This document shows, one piece after another, positions 17,526 through 27,600 of a stretch of 64,000 nucleotides of DNA. The notes under the pieces were generated by a model. The model saw only the letters and a program-made list of their open reading frames with translations. It searched no databases and was not told the origin of the DNA. Source of the DNA: Ktedonobacter racemifer DSM 44963. Its GTDB lineage: Bacteria > Chloroflexota > Ktedonobacteria > Ktedonobacterales > Ktedonobacteraceae. The first letter of the stretch is position 1. Each line of letters begins with the position of its first letter. The position numbers and the translations under genes were made by a program. Location of the stretch: positions 1,240,001-1,304,000 of the forward strand of contig NZ_ADVG01000004.1 of the NCBI RefSeq assembly GCF_000178855.1, given 5' to 3'.

Positions 17526-18590
17526 ATGTCTATAGAGCAGATTCAGGAGCGGCTCGCGCTGGTGCAGCCGCTCGATAAAGAGGCCATGCAACAGGCTGCG
17601 CAGCACCAGCAGCAGCTTACTAAGCCAGCGGGGAGCCTTGGTCGCCTCGAAGAGATCGCCATTCGCCTGGCTGGCATTCAAGGCACCTCCCTACCACACA
17701 TCCAGCAGAAGAGCGTGATCGTGATGGCTGGCGACCATGGGGTAACGCGTGAGGGCGTCAGCGCCTATCCCGCCGAGGTGACACCTCAGATGGTGTTGAA
17801 CTTTCTCGCTGGAGGCGCGGCCATCAATGCCCTGGCGCGCCAGGCCCAGGCCGAGGTCGTCATTGTCGATATCGGCGTTGCCGCTCCCCTGGCGCATCCC
17901 CAGCTTATTTCGCGCAAGGTAGCCCTGGGCAGTGCCAATATGGCCGAGAGGCCTGCCCTGACCCGTGAGCAACTATTTGAGGCCATCCAGGTCGGCTTTG
18001 AGGTTCTGGATGCCACCGCTGAGAAGGGCTGCCATCTCATCGCGATTGGCGAAATGGGCATCGGTAATACTACCGCCGCCAGTGCTATCAGCGCCGCGCT
18101 CCTGCGCCAACCCGTTGATGCCCTCACCGGACATGGCACTGGCATCAACACCGAACAGCGCCAGCACAAGGTTCGCGTGCTCGAGCGCGCACTTGAGCTT
18201 AACCAGCCTGATCCTAACGATGCCCTGGATGTCCTGGCTAAGGTTGGCGGCCTGGAGATCGCGGGCCTTACCGGCGTTATTATCGCCGCCGCCGCGCGCC
18301 GCATTCCCGTCTTGATAGATGGCTTTATCTCTGGCTCGGCCGCTCTTGCCGCCTGCGCACTCAATCCCGCTATCCGCAACTATCTCTTTGCCGGCCACAC
18401 CTCGGTTGAACCCGGCCACCGCCTGATCCTTGAGCATCTTCAGCTTCAACCCCTCCTCAATCTAAATATGCGCCTCGGCGAGGGCACAGGCGCGGTGCTC
18501 GCCATGCACATCCTTGAGGCCGCGCTCCACACCCATAACGAGATGGCCACCTTCGCCCAGGCTGGCGTCTCCGAAAAAGAAGAGGAATAA
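17526..18590 (+). CDS. cobT: Nicotinate-nucleotide--dimethylbenzimidazole phosphoribosyltransferase
   Basis: A 354-aa CobT. ATG 17526 (MSIEQIQERLALV) is chosen over an upstream frame because GAGAGGAT precedes it and homologues start here. Family marks are TKPAGSLGRLEE, VMAGDHGVTREGVSAYP, GEMGIGNTTAASA and the catalytic Glu in RLGEGTGAVLA. It makes alpha-ribazole 5'-phosphate from dimethylbenzimidazole for the lower ligand of cobalamin. No other cobalamin gene or B12 riboswitch is near it, so a salvage role or a dispersed pathway is likely. A degenerate TnpB element sits directly upstream, and its remains may have displaced the original leader. Confidence 0.95.
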   Translation: MSIEQIQERLALVQPLDKEAMQQAAQHQQQLTKPAGSLGRLEEIAIRLAGIQGTSLPHIQQKSVIVMAGDHGVTREGVSAYPAEVTPQMVLNFLAGGAAINALARQAQAEVVIVDIGVAAPLAHPQLISRKVALGSANMAERPALTREQLFEAIQVGFEVLDATAEKGCHLIAIGEMGIGNTTAASAISAALLRQPVDALTGHGTGINTEQRQHKVRVLERALELNQPDPNDALDVLAKVGGLEIAGLTGVIIAAAARRIPVLIDGFISGSAALAACALNPAIRNYLFAGHTSVEPGHRLILEHLQLQPLLNLNMRLGEGTGAVLAMHILEAALHTHNEMATFAQAGVSEKEEE

Positions 18591-18642
18591 GATATTGGTA
18601 TAGTTGGCGAGCAATTGCCCGCCAACTATACCAATATCTTAT
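18587..18642. repeat. Perfect 23-bp-stem inverted repeat overlapping the cobT stop
   Basis: ATAAGATATTGGTATAGTTG (start) at 18587-18609 is exactly complementary to 18620-18642, with a 10-nt loop. The cobT stop codon lies inside the left arm. No U-tract follows the right arm. Confidence 0.9.
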
Positions 18643-18771
18643 CAGTGTATTTAGAATGTATAAAGTATTGTGAAATGCAACTGAACCGTAACCAGACTGT
18701 AACTTCAAGCTATTGCCTGGATAGCACCTTTCGCCAATAATGGGGAGCAATTGGACGAAAGGATCAAAGTA

Positions 18772-20613
18772 ATGCGTATTTTTCGGCATCGCCTGGCTCT
18801 CCCGGCACTCATAGCCCTACTTGTGTTCGGTGTGGTCATTGTGTTCGCACCAACCTTTATCTCGCGCGCGGAGTTCCGCCAGAGTGAGGATAATTATATC
18901 GTCGTCTTCCAACCCAAACTTCGTATCGATACCCAACAGCTTCTCAATCATGGCCATAAAATTCTGCGTGACCTGAGCAAGGCGAACATGCTGGTTGTAC
19001 GCTCAAGTAACCGGGATGACCTAGCCACTCTACCTGGAGTAAAGAGCATCGCTCGCGACACCTTTACTCTGGCCATGCCCGACGAGAAACCCACCACCTT
19101 TACGCGTAACGAATCTCTATCTAGCACCGACAGCTCAACTACCTCTCAAGGGTGCGCGACCACACAGAAAGCCTGCCCCCTCCAGTGGGACCTGGCCCTC
19201 ATGAATATTCCCCAGGCCTGGCAGAAAACACAGGGCTCAGCCAAAGTGCGTGTCGCCAATCTCGACACAGGCTTGCTCTCAACTCACGAGGCCGTGGGCA
19301 TGAACTATGACCGCGATCATAGCCGCTCCTTTGTTGAGACCTCTTCCTCTTGTAACAAGACCGATGATCCCAGCAGCCTGGAAGACTTCGACGGACACGG
19401 TACCTGGACCGCCACGCATATCGCGGGCAAGGATGGTCCCCAGATCAGCGGTATCGCGCCCAGTACGACGCTTATCAACGTTCGCGTGCTCAACGCCTGC
19501 GGCAGCGGCGCACTAAGCTGGCTGCTCGACGGCATGTATTACGCTAATAGCGTCGGCGCCCAGATCATCAATATGTCTATGGGAACCTACATCTGCGCCG
19601 ATGGCGTTATCTCCGGCTCCGCTCGCTGCGGCAACCAGGAAGACATTGGCAACGATGAGGCCACCTGGGATGCCTTCGCACGTATGGTTGACTATCTCAA
19701 GCAGAATGGTACCACCGTCATTGCCGCCGCTGGCAACGATCACGTCCAGCTCGACCGGAATGGGCGCGTTATCAGCGCTGGTAGTCTCCCCAGTGGTGAT
19801 GGCGAGAGCCGCGCCGACCTGCGTGGCACACGCATGGTTCCCGCAGGCGTTCCAGGGGTCGTGGCCGTGAGCGCGGTCAATCGCGCTACAGGAACGGGCG
19901 ACACCAGCACAACCAGGTACGGTCAGTATGGTTCCTCAAAACGTGAACAGCTTGCCTACTACAGCAACTATGGGCCTCGCATAGACCTCTCGGCTCCCGG
20001 TGGGGCGCGCAACTACAATGTTCCCTCAAGCGACTGCATCTCCAAAGAGTGCAGCCGTCTGGAGGCCAGCTCCTCGCTTATTGGTGCCAGCGACAACTCC
20101 GGCGTCTTCGGTGCCTATGGAACCGATAGCAATGGGCAGAGCTGCAATAACTGCTATGCCTACCTGCAAGGAACTTCAACCGCCGCGCCCCAGGTGGCTG
20201 GTGTAGCCGCGCTGGCCCTGGCGGCCCATCCCGATATGACGCCTACCGAGCTGGTCTCGTGGCTCCATCAATCGGTGAGCAAGTTCGCTGATCCTAACGC
20301 GACTCCGCCCCTGCCTACAGATTCCAACAGCACCTACTACAGCGCGACCCTGGACTACAAGGCCTCGCCCATCTCCAATAACGAAATGGGGACCGGTATC
20401 ATTGACGCCGCCAGCGCCGTCAGTACCAGCGATCAATATCAGCCCCAATATCAGCCCCAGAACCAGGGCCAGGATCAATCGCAAAACCAATCCACCAATC
20501 AACAGCAACAGAACCAGGCACCAGCTCAGGGGCAGGACACACCTTCTTCGCCCCCCCCAGCAACTCTGCCCCAGGGCCAACTGCCGAACACGTCCCAGAC
20601 CCAGTTTCCGTGA
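18772..20613 (+). CDS. Secreted S8 subtilisin-like serine protease with Gln-rich tail
   Basis: A 613-aa protease from ATG 18772 behind AAAGGATCAAAGTA; the open frame also allows a TTG 21 bases earlier. Residues 1-35 form a signal peptide (LALPALIALLVFGVVIVFA). Residues about 40-105 resemble an inhibitor-type propeptide. The triad is Asp165 (NLDTG), His209 (GHGT) and Ser469 (GTSTAAP). From about 555 a low-complexity tail is dominated by Gln, Asn and Pro and could be a flexible surface or cell-wall spacer. The enzyme should be exported and autoprocessed. It stands alone between two inverted repeats. Confidence 0.93.
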   Translation: MRIFRHRLALPALIALLVFGVVIVFAPTFISRAEFRQSEDNYIVVFQPKLRIDTQQLLNHGHKILRDLSKANMLVVRSSNRDDLATLPGVKSIARDTFTLAMPDEKPTTFTRNESLSSTDSSTTSQGCATTQKACPLQWDLALMNIPQAWQKTQGSAKVRVANLDTGLLSTHEAVGMNYDRDHSRSFVETSSSCNKTDDPSSLEDFDGHGTWTATHIAGKDGPQISGIAPSTTLINVRVLNACGSGALSWLLDGMYYANSVGAQIINMSMGTYICADGVISGSARCGNQEDIGNDEATWDAFARMVDYLKQNGTTVIAAAGNDHVQLDRNGRVISAGSLPSGDGESRADLRGTRMVPAGVPGVVAVSAVNRATGTGDTSTTRYGQYGSSKREQLAYYSNYGPRIDLSAPGGARNYNVPSSDCISKECSRLEASSSLIGASDNSGVFGAYGTDSNGQSCNNCYAYLQGTSTAAPQVAGVAALALAAHPDMTPTELVSWLHQSVSKFADPNATPPLPTDSNSTYYSATLDYKASPISNNEMGTGIIDAASAVSTSDQYQPQYQPQNQGQDQSQNQSTNQQQQNQAPAQGQDTPSSPPPATLPQGQLPNTSQTQFP

Positions 20614-20630
20614 CGAATGTGCCACCTGCC

Positions 20631-20697
20631 CGACGCTACTAAAGTACGCGTCTACATATCACGCCATGATATGTAGACGCGTACTTTAGTAGCGTCG
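20631..20697. repeat. Perfect 31-bp-stem inverted repeat between convergent genes
   Basis: CGACGCTACTAAAGTACGCG (start) at 20631-20661 is exactly complementary to 20667-20697, loop CGCCA. It occupies the gap between the plus-strand subtilase and the minus-strand methyltransferase, where a two-way terminator would be useful; no U-tract is present on either side. Confidence 0.93.
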
Positions 20698-20702
20698 TCC
20701 CA

Positions 20703-21557
20703 CTACTTGTCGCGCCAGGCGAGGCCCTCGCGCCATATGAGTAGTTCAAAGGCGTCGGGGCGCTCACTCCAGGCGTGGACTTCGGCACGTATTGCCTCTA
20801 ATTCGTCGCTACTTATGCTTCCTACGCTTCTCTCATCCTGCTCTTTTATGGCTATAAGAATATCCGGAGCTTGCAGGTATCCCAGATAGGTAGAGGCGGA
20901 TGTTCGTACGCGCTCGGGGGTGCCGTTAGAGACACAGCTTGCGTAGGCCTCGGTCCTGGTAAAACCTGCATCTACAAGGTATGAGCGCATACGGCGCGCA
21001 TAGGTTGGACTCGCACCGCGCGTTTGCATATACTTCAGGATAAGCTCACGCATCTGAGCTAAAAGTGGGGTCTCCGGTTCCAGTTGCCAGGTACTGTAAT
21101 CCGTATCCCTCACAGCTATCAGCCCGCCAATTTTGAGCACGCGCTGGAACTCGCGCAGGGCGCGCCCGGGATCGCTCAGGTGGAAGAGCGTGGCGTGTGC
21201 GAACACAAGGTCGAAACTTTCATCTTCAAAGGGCAACTCATAGGCTGATCCAACCTCGAAGCTAACGTTTTCGATTCCTTCTGTTCTAGCCAACTCCTGG
21301 GCATAGGCAAACTGCGCACCCTCAATATCCAGACCGATCACACTTCCCGGCGTGACCAGCCGCGCCAGGTCCAGTGTGAGCGATCCCGGTCCACAGCCAC
21401 AGTCCAGTACTCGCATCCCCGAATGCAGATGGGGCAGCAGGAAGGTGGCATGCGTCTTCACACTGCGTCGACGCAGCCATTCCAGTACCTTATCACTGTA
21501 TCCCAACGCATATCGCTCACGCTCATTTCTCCGTGGCATATCGTTTTCGCGATCCAT
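20703..21557 (-). CDS. SAM-dependent class I methyltransferase
   Basis: A 284-aa protein, start ATG 21557 behind GGAGGAGAGTGTG. Motif I is VLDCGCGPGS, the acidic residue after strand 2 is in IGLDIEGAQ, and motif IV is SFDLVFAHATLFHL; this is the UbiE/MenG-like Methyltransf_11/25 group. The substrate is not known. The C-terminal part (ASTYLGYLQAPDIL and SSDELEAIRAEVHAW) is typical of stand-alone methyltransferases of actinobacteria and Chloroflexota. Cytosolic, single gene. Confidence 0.9.
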   Translation of the reverse strand: MDRENDMPRRNERERYALGYSDKVLEWLRRRSVKTHATFLLPHLHSGMRVLDCGCGPGSLTLDLARLVTPGSVIGLDIEGAQFAYAQELARTEGIENVSFEVGSAYELPFEDESFDLVFAHATLFHLSDPGRALREFQRVLKIGGLIAVRDTDYSTWQLEPETPLLAQMRELILKYMQTRGASPTYARRMRSYLVDAGFTRTEAYASCVSNGTPERVRTSASTYLGYLQAPDILIAIKEQDERSVGSISSDELEAIRAEVHAWSERPDAFELLIWREGLAWRDK

Positions 21558-21671
21558 CACACTCTCCTCCTACAAAGAGGCTAACGTTATGGCCTAATTC
21601 ACCCAGGCGCGTTGTGCGTAGATGAAAAGACGAGCTTTATTTGTCTCCAAATATCATGCCTGCAGTTGTTC

Positions 21672-22346
21672 TCAGAGCAAGCCGCGTTCAAGTGCGCTGG
21701 CAACTGCCGAGGCACGGGAGTCAACATTCAACTTGGTATAGATGTTGGTGAGATGCGCTTTCACTGTGCGTTCAGAAACGCCTAAGTGTTGGGCAATTTC
21801 TTTGCTGCGTTCACCGTGGGCAACCGCGATGAGAATGGCTCGTTCACGCTCTGTCAGTTCCACAGTGGAATTACCTGAAGGAGCCCCTGGAGAAGAGTTT
21901 GGCACCGAACGATGGGTCTGAGCAAGGATACGTGCCATGATTTCTGGTTGAAGGAGAAATTCTCCCCGTGCCGCCGTACGAATGGCATGAAAAAGGGTTT
22001 CTGCGCTCGTTTCCTTGAGTAAATAGCCACAGGCTCCGGCCTGGAGGCCACGCAATAGTGCTTCGTCATCAGTATAGGTCGTGAGGATGACTACCGCCAC
22101 ATGAGGCCAGGACCAGTGAATCTGCTCGATCGCTTCCAACCCATCCATTCCTGGCATACGGATATCCATCAAGACCACGTCTGGCTGCAATTCGTCGGTA
22201 AGGCGGATGGCCTCTTTCCCATCCACTGCTTCACCAACCAGAACAAAACCCTCTCCCATCTCCTCTAAGAGCAGGCGCAGGCCCTTGCGCACCACCAGGT
22301 GATCGTCAGCTACCAGGATACGAAGCGGTTTGTCTGTCATCTCCAT
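21672..22346 (-). CDS. NarL/FixJ family response regulator
   Basis: A 224-aa regulator starting at ATG 22346 behind GGAGGAGTAACAC. The receiver domain has the acidic pair Asp14/Asp15, phosphoacceptor Asp61 (VLMDIRMPG), Thr in VVILTTY and Lys in YLLKE. The C-terminal LuxR-type HTH spans about 160-222 (ELTERERAILIAVAHGERSK, then EIAQHLGVSERTVKAHLTNI). Its start overlaps the end of the kinase gene by 41 bases, so the pair is cotranscribed and cognate. The divergent ABC transporter is the probable target. Confidence 0.94.
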   Translation of the reverse strand: MEMTDKPLRILVADDHLVVRKGLRLLLEEMGEGFVLVGEAVDGKEAIRLTDELQPDVVLMDIRMPGMDGLEAIEQIHWSWPHVAVVILTTYTDDEALLRGLQAGACGYLLKETSAETLFHAIRTAARGEFLLQPEIMARILAQTHRSVPNSSPGAPSGNSTVELTERERAILIAVAHGERSKEIAQHLGVSERTVKAHLTNIYTKLNVDSRASAVASALERGLL

Positions 22347-23601
22347 GTGTTACTCCTCCCTCAAAAACCAGGCGTAACAAGAGGGTGGTGCCCTGCCCTA
22401 ACGCACTCTGAATGTCAAGCTGCCCTCCAACAAGCCCTGCCTGTTCGCGTAAGCCAAGCAATCCATAGTGACCAGTCCCGCTGTTGCCGTGACCAGGTGT
22501 GAGCAACAGAGTCTCCGGGTCAAAGCCCCGGCCATCATCACGCACCATGAAGATGTAGTGAGCTTTTTCTCGCCTTACTTCGATCCACACTTGCTGTGCA
22601 TGCGCATGACGGGCAATGTTCTGGAGTCCTTCCATGATGAAGCGTGAGACAGGTTCAGCAAACACTGGGGGTAAGGCAGCAAAGTCTCTCAGGTTCGCCT
22701 GGCAGACTATACCTGTGGTGTTGGTAAGGCGGCGCATCTCCTCTTGCATACGCTCGATCAGCCTCCCTTCAGCACTCCTTTCCTCACGCAGATCATCAAT
22801 GGCTTGTCGTGCGCTGATCAGCGTTGAGCGAGCACCAGAGAGCGCTTCCTGAACAAGTTCCTGTCCACGTTCGACTCGGTTTCGCTGGAGATGCGAGTTG
22901 ACCACTTCGAGCTGCATGACCAGCCCCGCAAGTCCCTGGGCCAGCGTGTCGTGTAAATCTCGTGCCAGGCGCTGGCGTTCCGTAACGCGCGTCAATTCTT
23001 CAATCTGGGTCGAGGCGACCTGGAGGTGCTGGTGAGAGCGAGCCAGTTGCCTATAGAGCAGCAAATAGCCAGTAAGGAACAGTAATTGGGCCAGGTACAC
23101 CGGGATATTCTGGAGCAAGTCGATCCACAGCCATTTCATCCCTGGGCCTAGAGTGATTCGTTGCGCAGCCAACATTCCCATGCTAAGAAGGAGATAACTC
23201 CCCAGAGCAAGCGGCAGCACCTGAGCAGAGGAAAGCCTGGGAAGCGTGATGATCTCCAGCGCGAGAGCCAGGGCCAAACTGAGTGTGAGTGGCTCCTGCT
23301 GGGCCAGCAGATACACAGCAAAGATGAGGATGATCTGTGCGAGCATACACGCGAACAGGGGGTGCCGAGTCAGTTTGCCTGAAAGACTAAACCAGAGCGT
23401 GGTTCCAAGCAATAGCAACAAGAGCGTGAATGTGGTCGTCCCTGGAACATCGAACGCAGAAAAGGTGAGGGAGAACTGGCAGCTTTGATCGGACGTCACA
23501 CACACAGGTAGCACGAACCGGTTCAACTCCTCCAGCCCCCAGAGATACACGATGCCTATCCAAACGAGCAGGAGAGCGCGAAGTGGCGATGATACAGGCA
23601 T
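22306..23601 (-). CDS. NarL-type sensor histidine kinase (HisKA_3)
   Basis: A 431-aa kinase; ATG 23601 (MPVSSPLRALL) follows AAGGAGCAGTGC and is preferred over a 28-residue longer frame. Five to six transmembrane helices fill about residues 5-180. The dimerisation box is RQRLARDLHDTLAQGLAGLV with the phosphorylated His, and the HATPase domain shows FIMEGLQNIARHA (N box), VRDDGRGFDPE (G1) and GTGHYGLLGLREQA (G2). No separate periplasmic sensor domain is present, so it probably senses membrane state, as DesK/LiaS-type kinases do. Confidence 0.93.
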   Translation of the reverse strand: MPVSSPLRALLLVWIGIVYLWGLEELNRFVLPVCVTSDQSCQFSLTFSAFDVPGTTTFTLLLLLLGTTLWFSLSGKLTRHPLFACMLAQIILIFAVYLLAQQEPLTLSLALALALEIITLPRLSSAQVLPLALGSYLLLSMGMLAAQRITLGPGMKWLWIDLLQNIPVYLAQLLFLTGYLLLYRQLARSHQHLQVASTQIEELTRVTERQRLARDLHDTLAQGLAGLVMQLEVVNSHLQRNRVERGQELVQEALSGARSTLISARQAIDDLREERSAEGRLIERMQEEMRRLTNTTGIVCQANLRDFAALPPVFAEPVSRFIMEGLQNIARHAHAQQVWIEVRREKAHYIFMVRDDGRGFDPETLLLTPGHGNSGTGHYGLLGLREQAGLVGGQLDIQSALGQGTTLLLRLVFEGGVTHGDDRQTASYPGS

Positions 23602-23908
23602 GCACTGCTCCTTCCCAATGCGGGAAACACTCTTGAACGTCCTTCCCTCGAAGGATACCTGTTGATTATCGCAAGTATAACACACTCAGCCGCCGGAAGA
23701 GAGCGTCCATTCAGACACGACCCGAACGGGCAGAGACTCCTCTTCTTTCTGCCCTTTTGGGCAGATCGCGCAGCTTCCCGAAAAACAGCTGCTGCCTGCC
23801 CAAACGCACGATGTGGAGATCAATGGTCAGAGGGTATGGTGATGGCAAGGAACAAGAAGTTCGTAGGCAGTGTTTCTCGCCTTCTCACAACAAAGGATAG
23901 GATTAGGA

Positions 23909-24697
23909 ATGGGCAAAATGGAAACATCTCACCAGGTGGCATCACCACACATAGTTTCCAGCAAGGCACTGATTGAGGCAAGCAGTGTTTCGAAGGAGTA
24001 TTGTCTCGGCGAAACCACAGTCCAGGCGCTACGCGATATTACCCTGCGCATTGAGCCTGGAGAAGTGGTGGCAATCATGGGTCCCAGCGGCTGTGGAAAG
24101 ACCACCTTACTCAATTGTCTGAGCGGGCTGGATAGCATTTCATCCGGCACAGTCAAGATTGCAGGCCGGGATCTGCGTGGTCTCTCGGATCGCAAACTGA
24201 CGGCCTTCCGCGCGCGCGAGATGGGCTTTATCTTCCAGGCATATAACTTGCTCCCGGTGTTAAACGGAGTCGAAAATGTCGAGTTACCCATGCTAGTGAG
24301 TGGCATCTCCGCGCGCGAGGCGCGTAAGCGGGCGTGGGCAAGTATTGAGCGTGTGGGCATGCGTGATCGCGCCCACCATCGTCCAGCAGAGTTGAGCGGA
24401 GGACAACGCCAGCGCTTCGCCATTGCGCGCGCCCTAGCAACACACCCCTCATTGGTCTGGGCGGATGAACCAACAGGGGCGCTTGATAGTCAGACGAGTC
24501 AGGAGATTCTTGACCTGATGTTACATCTGAACCGGGAAGAGGGTTTGACCTTTGTCTGGGTCACACATGCGCCAGATATTGCCCAACAAGCCGGGCGTCT
24601 GATTACGATGCGCGACGGGCTAATCGAAACGGATCAACCCGTGGACGCCCATCTGAGGAATGGAGAGACCACTGACAGAAAGCAGGTGCAGCTATGA
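23909..24697 (+). CDS. LolD/MacB-type ABC transporter ATPase
   Basis: A 262-aa ATPase. ATG 23909 follows AGGATTAGGA; MetThrSer of METSHQ at 23918 is an alternative. Walker A is GPSGCGKTT, signature LSGGQRQR, Walker B LVWADEP then TGALDS, and the switch is VWVTHAPD. The sequence GFIFQAYNLLPVLNGVENVE is typical of the LolD/MacB/SalX group. It overlaps the permease gene by ATGA and forms one transport or mechanotransmission complex with it. The gene diverges from the two-component system, with about 300 bp between the start codons. Confidence 0.93.
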   Translation: MGKMETSHQVASPHIVSSKALIEASSVSKEYCLGETTVQALRDITLRIEPGEVVAIMGPSGCGKTTLLNCLSGLDSISSGTVKIAGRDLRGLSDRKLTAFRAREMGFIFQAYNLLPVLNGVENVELPMLVSGISAREARKRAWASIERVGMRDRAHHRPAELSGGQRQRFAIARALATHPSLVWADEPTGALDSQTSQEILDLMLHLNREEGLTFVWVTHAPDIAQQAGRLITMRDGLIETDQPVDAHLRNGETTDRKQVQL

Positions 24698-27600
24698 GCA
24701 TGCTCTTTTCTGGTCTTGCCCCTGACGCCATAGCCCTGGCACTCCTCCTGGCAACATCTGGGTGTCTCCTGCTGGTCGTGGGACTGAGCCACCCAGTGTT
24801 CTTACGCATGAGCCTGCGCAACATGGTCCGCCGTCCCAGCCAGAGTGTGATTCTGTTGTGTGGACTGATACTCTCTACCATCTTTATTACTGCCTCATTG
24901 GGCCTCTCTGATAGCTTTACCGGCTCAGAGAAAATGTATCGACTGGCACAAATGGGACAGGTCGACGAAGCGGTGAGCGGCCATTTCTCCGTTGACCAGT
25001 TTGCGACATCCAGCGCCCGTCTCAAGCAGCAACCAGGGGTCCGGGTGACTGCTGGTGTTCTGCTGCTCCGGCACGGTGCAGATGTGGCAAATGAGCGAAC
25101 CTTGCGCACCCAGACCCGTCTGGATATCTACGGTCTGCCACCTGCCTTCGATCAGGTCTACGGACCAGTAACCGATACACACGGAAACATCGTTCATTTC
25201 GCGGACCTGCGGGCTAATGAAATCATGGTGAGTGCCACGGTGGCAAAAATCATGGATGTGCGCCCTGGGGACACTTTAAGCATCCAAACAGAAGTCGGCG
25301 AGCTTTCTAGCAAGGTCAGCCATATTCTCTCAACAGATATCGTTGTGACCTCGGGTGAGCTGCTGAGTAATGCTCCCTTTCCTGAAATCCTGCTTCCTCT
25401 GGCCACATTTCAACAGATGTACGAACAGGGATTACACCATTCCATCGCGCCCAATGTGCTTTGTATCAGTAACATGACTCAGGGATCGAGCCAGGTGATT
25501 CTGAATCTTTTACAGCAGATCTTTCAGGTCGCCCCTCTTGATCCCCACATCCATATTCCGGGAACGACACAATTTGATATCACACAAATTCACCCGTTAC
25601 GCTCAGCAATCGTAGGAGCACTGAATGAAGTGCCTTTCTCCTCTGGTCTCGCACTAGACAATTCGCCTGCAGGCCGGGAATACATGCTGCTTCTCCCCGC
25701 TTTTACCTGGCTACTCATTGGTGCTGGAATGGTTTTCCTGGTCCTGCTTTGCCTACTGCTCGCCACTGAACGCAGGGGCGAGTTGGGAATCAGTAGAGCG
25801 CTTGGTTTGCAAAGGCGACATCTGATCCAGCTCTTTCTCATGGAAGCGTGCGGATATGGTGTGCTGGCTGCACTGCTTGGTGTGCCACTGGGTTTGGGGA
25901 CTGTGGCGTTGGAATTGTGGGCACTGGGACAACTGCCGACAGTCAATTTGGGGCCAGATGTCATCGCTTCCAGTGCCTTCCATGTGCCACTTTATCTCCA
26001 GGTAAGCTGGCAAAGCCTGCTCAGTGCCGGCTGTCTGAGCGTGATCGCAACAGTAGGCGTCGCGAGTCTGGCCGCTTTTTGGATCAGCCGGCTGAATATT
26101 GTCGCAGCAATCCGTAATCTGGATGACTCTGTAGTCGCCCATTCCTCACTCTCTGGCAAGCTCCCCGCGCTCTGGCAGCAATCGCGCGATGCCTCTTCTG
26201 TTCAGCCTCACTCGAAAAAGTTGGCTCGGCGCTTCACGCACTCTCTTGAGAGAGTGGGGAAGCTATTCTGGGGAGCATTTCAGCGTGGTCCTCTCTGCTT
26301 GTTCTGTGGCCTTGTGTTACTCATGTCTGGTCCTGTGTGGATGTATGAGGCAGGGATCGTTTTGCTTCTCACAAGTGGCGGTCTTCTCGTGGCCTGGGCA
26401 GGTCAGGGCTTAAGGAGTGGACAATTGTTGCGAGCACTCTCCCAACGACTGGGATGGAGTTGGATAGGAGTGAGTTGGATGGTATACGGGATGCAGGTGG
26501 GCAGCAATGCGCTGTTCTCAGCTCTGGCCTCATTGCCGAATACCACATTTGACAACACGACCGTAGGGCTGGAACCGATCCTCCTGAGTCTTCTGTTACA
26601 AATCGGGGGCTGTGTGGTCGTGGTGATGACTAACCTGGATCTTATGGCGGCCTTGCTCTCTTTCCTGTTGAGACGCTCGCGCAGCCTCGCCCCTCTCAGT
26701 CGCATGTGTGTGGCATATCCATTAACCTTTCGTTTTCGTGCCCAGATCACTGTCACTCTCTTAAGTAGCATCATCTTCCTCATCATGCTGCTCCTGACGA
26801 ACAATCTAGGACAAGCGCAACAGGGGCAAGTACAGGTAACCAGCGGGAATTTCCAGTTGGAAGTCAAGCTGACGCCGGATGAACAGCAGCAGTTGGGGGC
26901 ACCCATCCAACACTTGCCCAGCACGCTCCCGCAAGATATCGCCACAGTCTCCCAGATGCATCCGCTCTACGATCCTGTCAATCAGGATGGTTCAGCACCT
27001 CAACCAGTCCGGATCTCACTGCCAGGGCAGTCAGTACAACAGACTGGCACTGCGCCGTTAGGTGGCCCGCTTGTAGCCGATGATACTTTCTTAGCAACAT
27101 CCACCATACCCATGTTTGCCAGCGCCCAGGGATATACCTCTGCCAGGCAGGTCTGGGATGCTGTCAAAAATCATCCAGGAGATGCCGTAATGCGCTACGA
27201 TAGTAGTCTGAAAGGTTTGCCAACCTCCAATGGATTTACGCCTTTTACCGTAGAGGTTCCAGAGAGCTCGGCGCGCTCGGCTCCCTATCATCGCCTGACG
27301 ATCATTGGGCTACTCCCTGCCAATGTCCACTGGTCGAATATCCTCCTCTCAACCAGAACGGCACATCAAATCACGCCGCAACTATCTTCTTTCGTCACAT
27401 ACTATTACCTCAGATTACAGCTAGGGGTACAAGCAGGTCAGGCGACGAACCATCTGGAGCAAGTGCTTCACACTGCTCGTTATGGTATTCAATTTGTCTC
27501 GCTTGATGCCGCCGATGCAAACGCGCTGACGGCGGATCTAACGCTGTTCCTGGTAGGCTACCTGGCCAGCGGGCTGCTCTTCGGAGCGCTCTCCATCAGC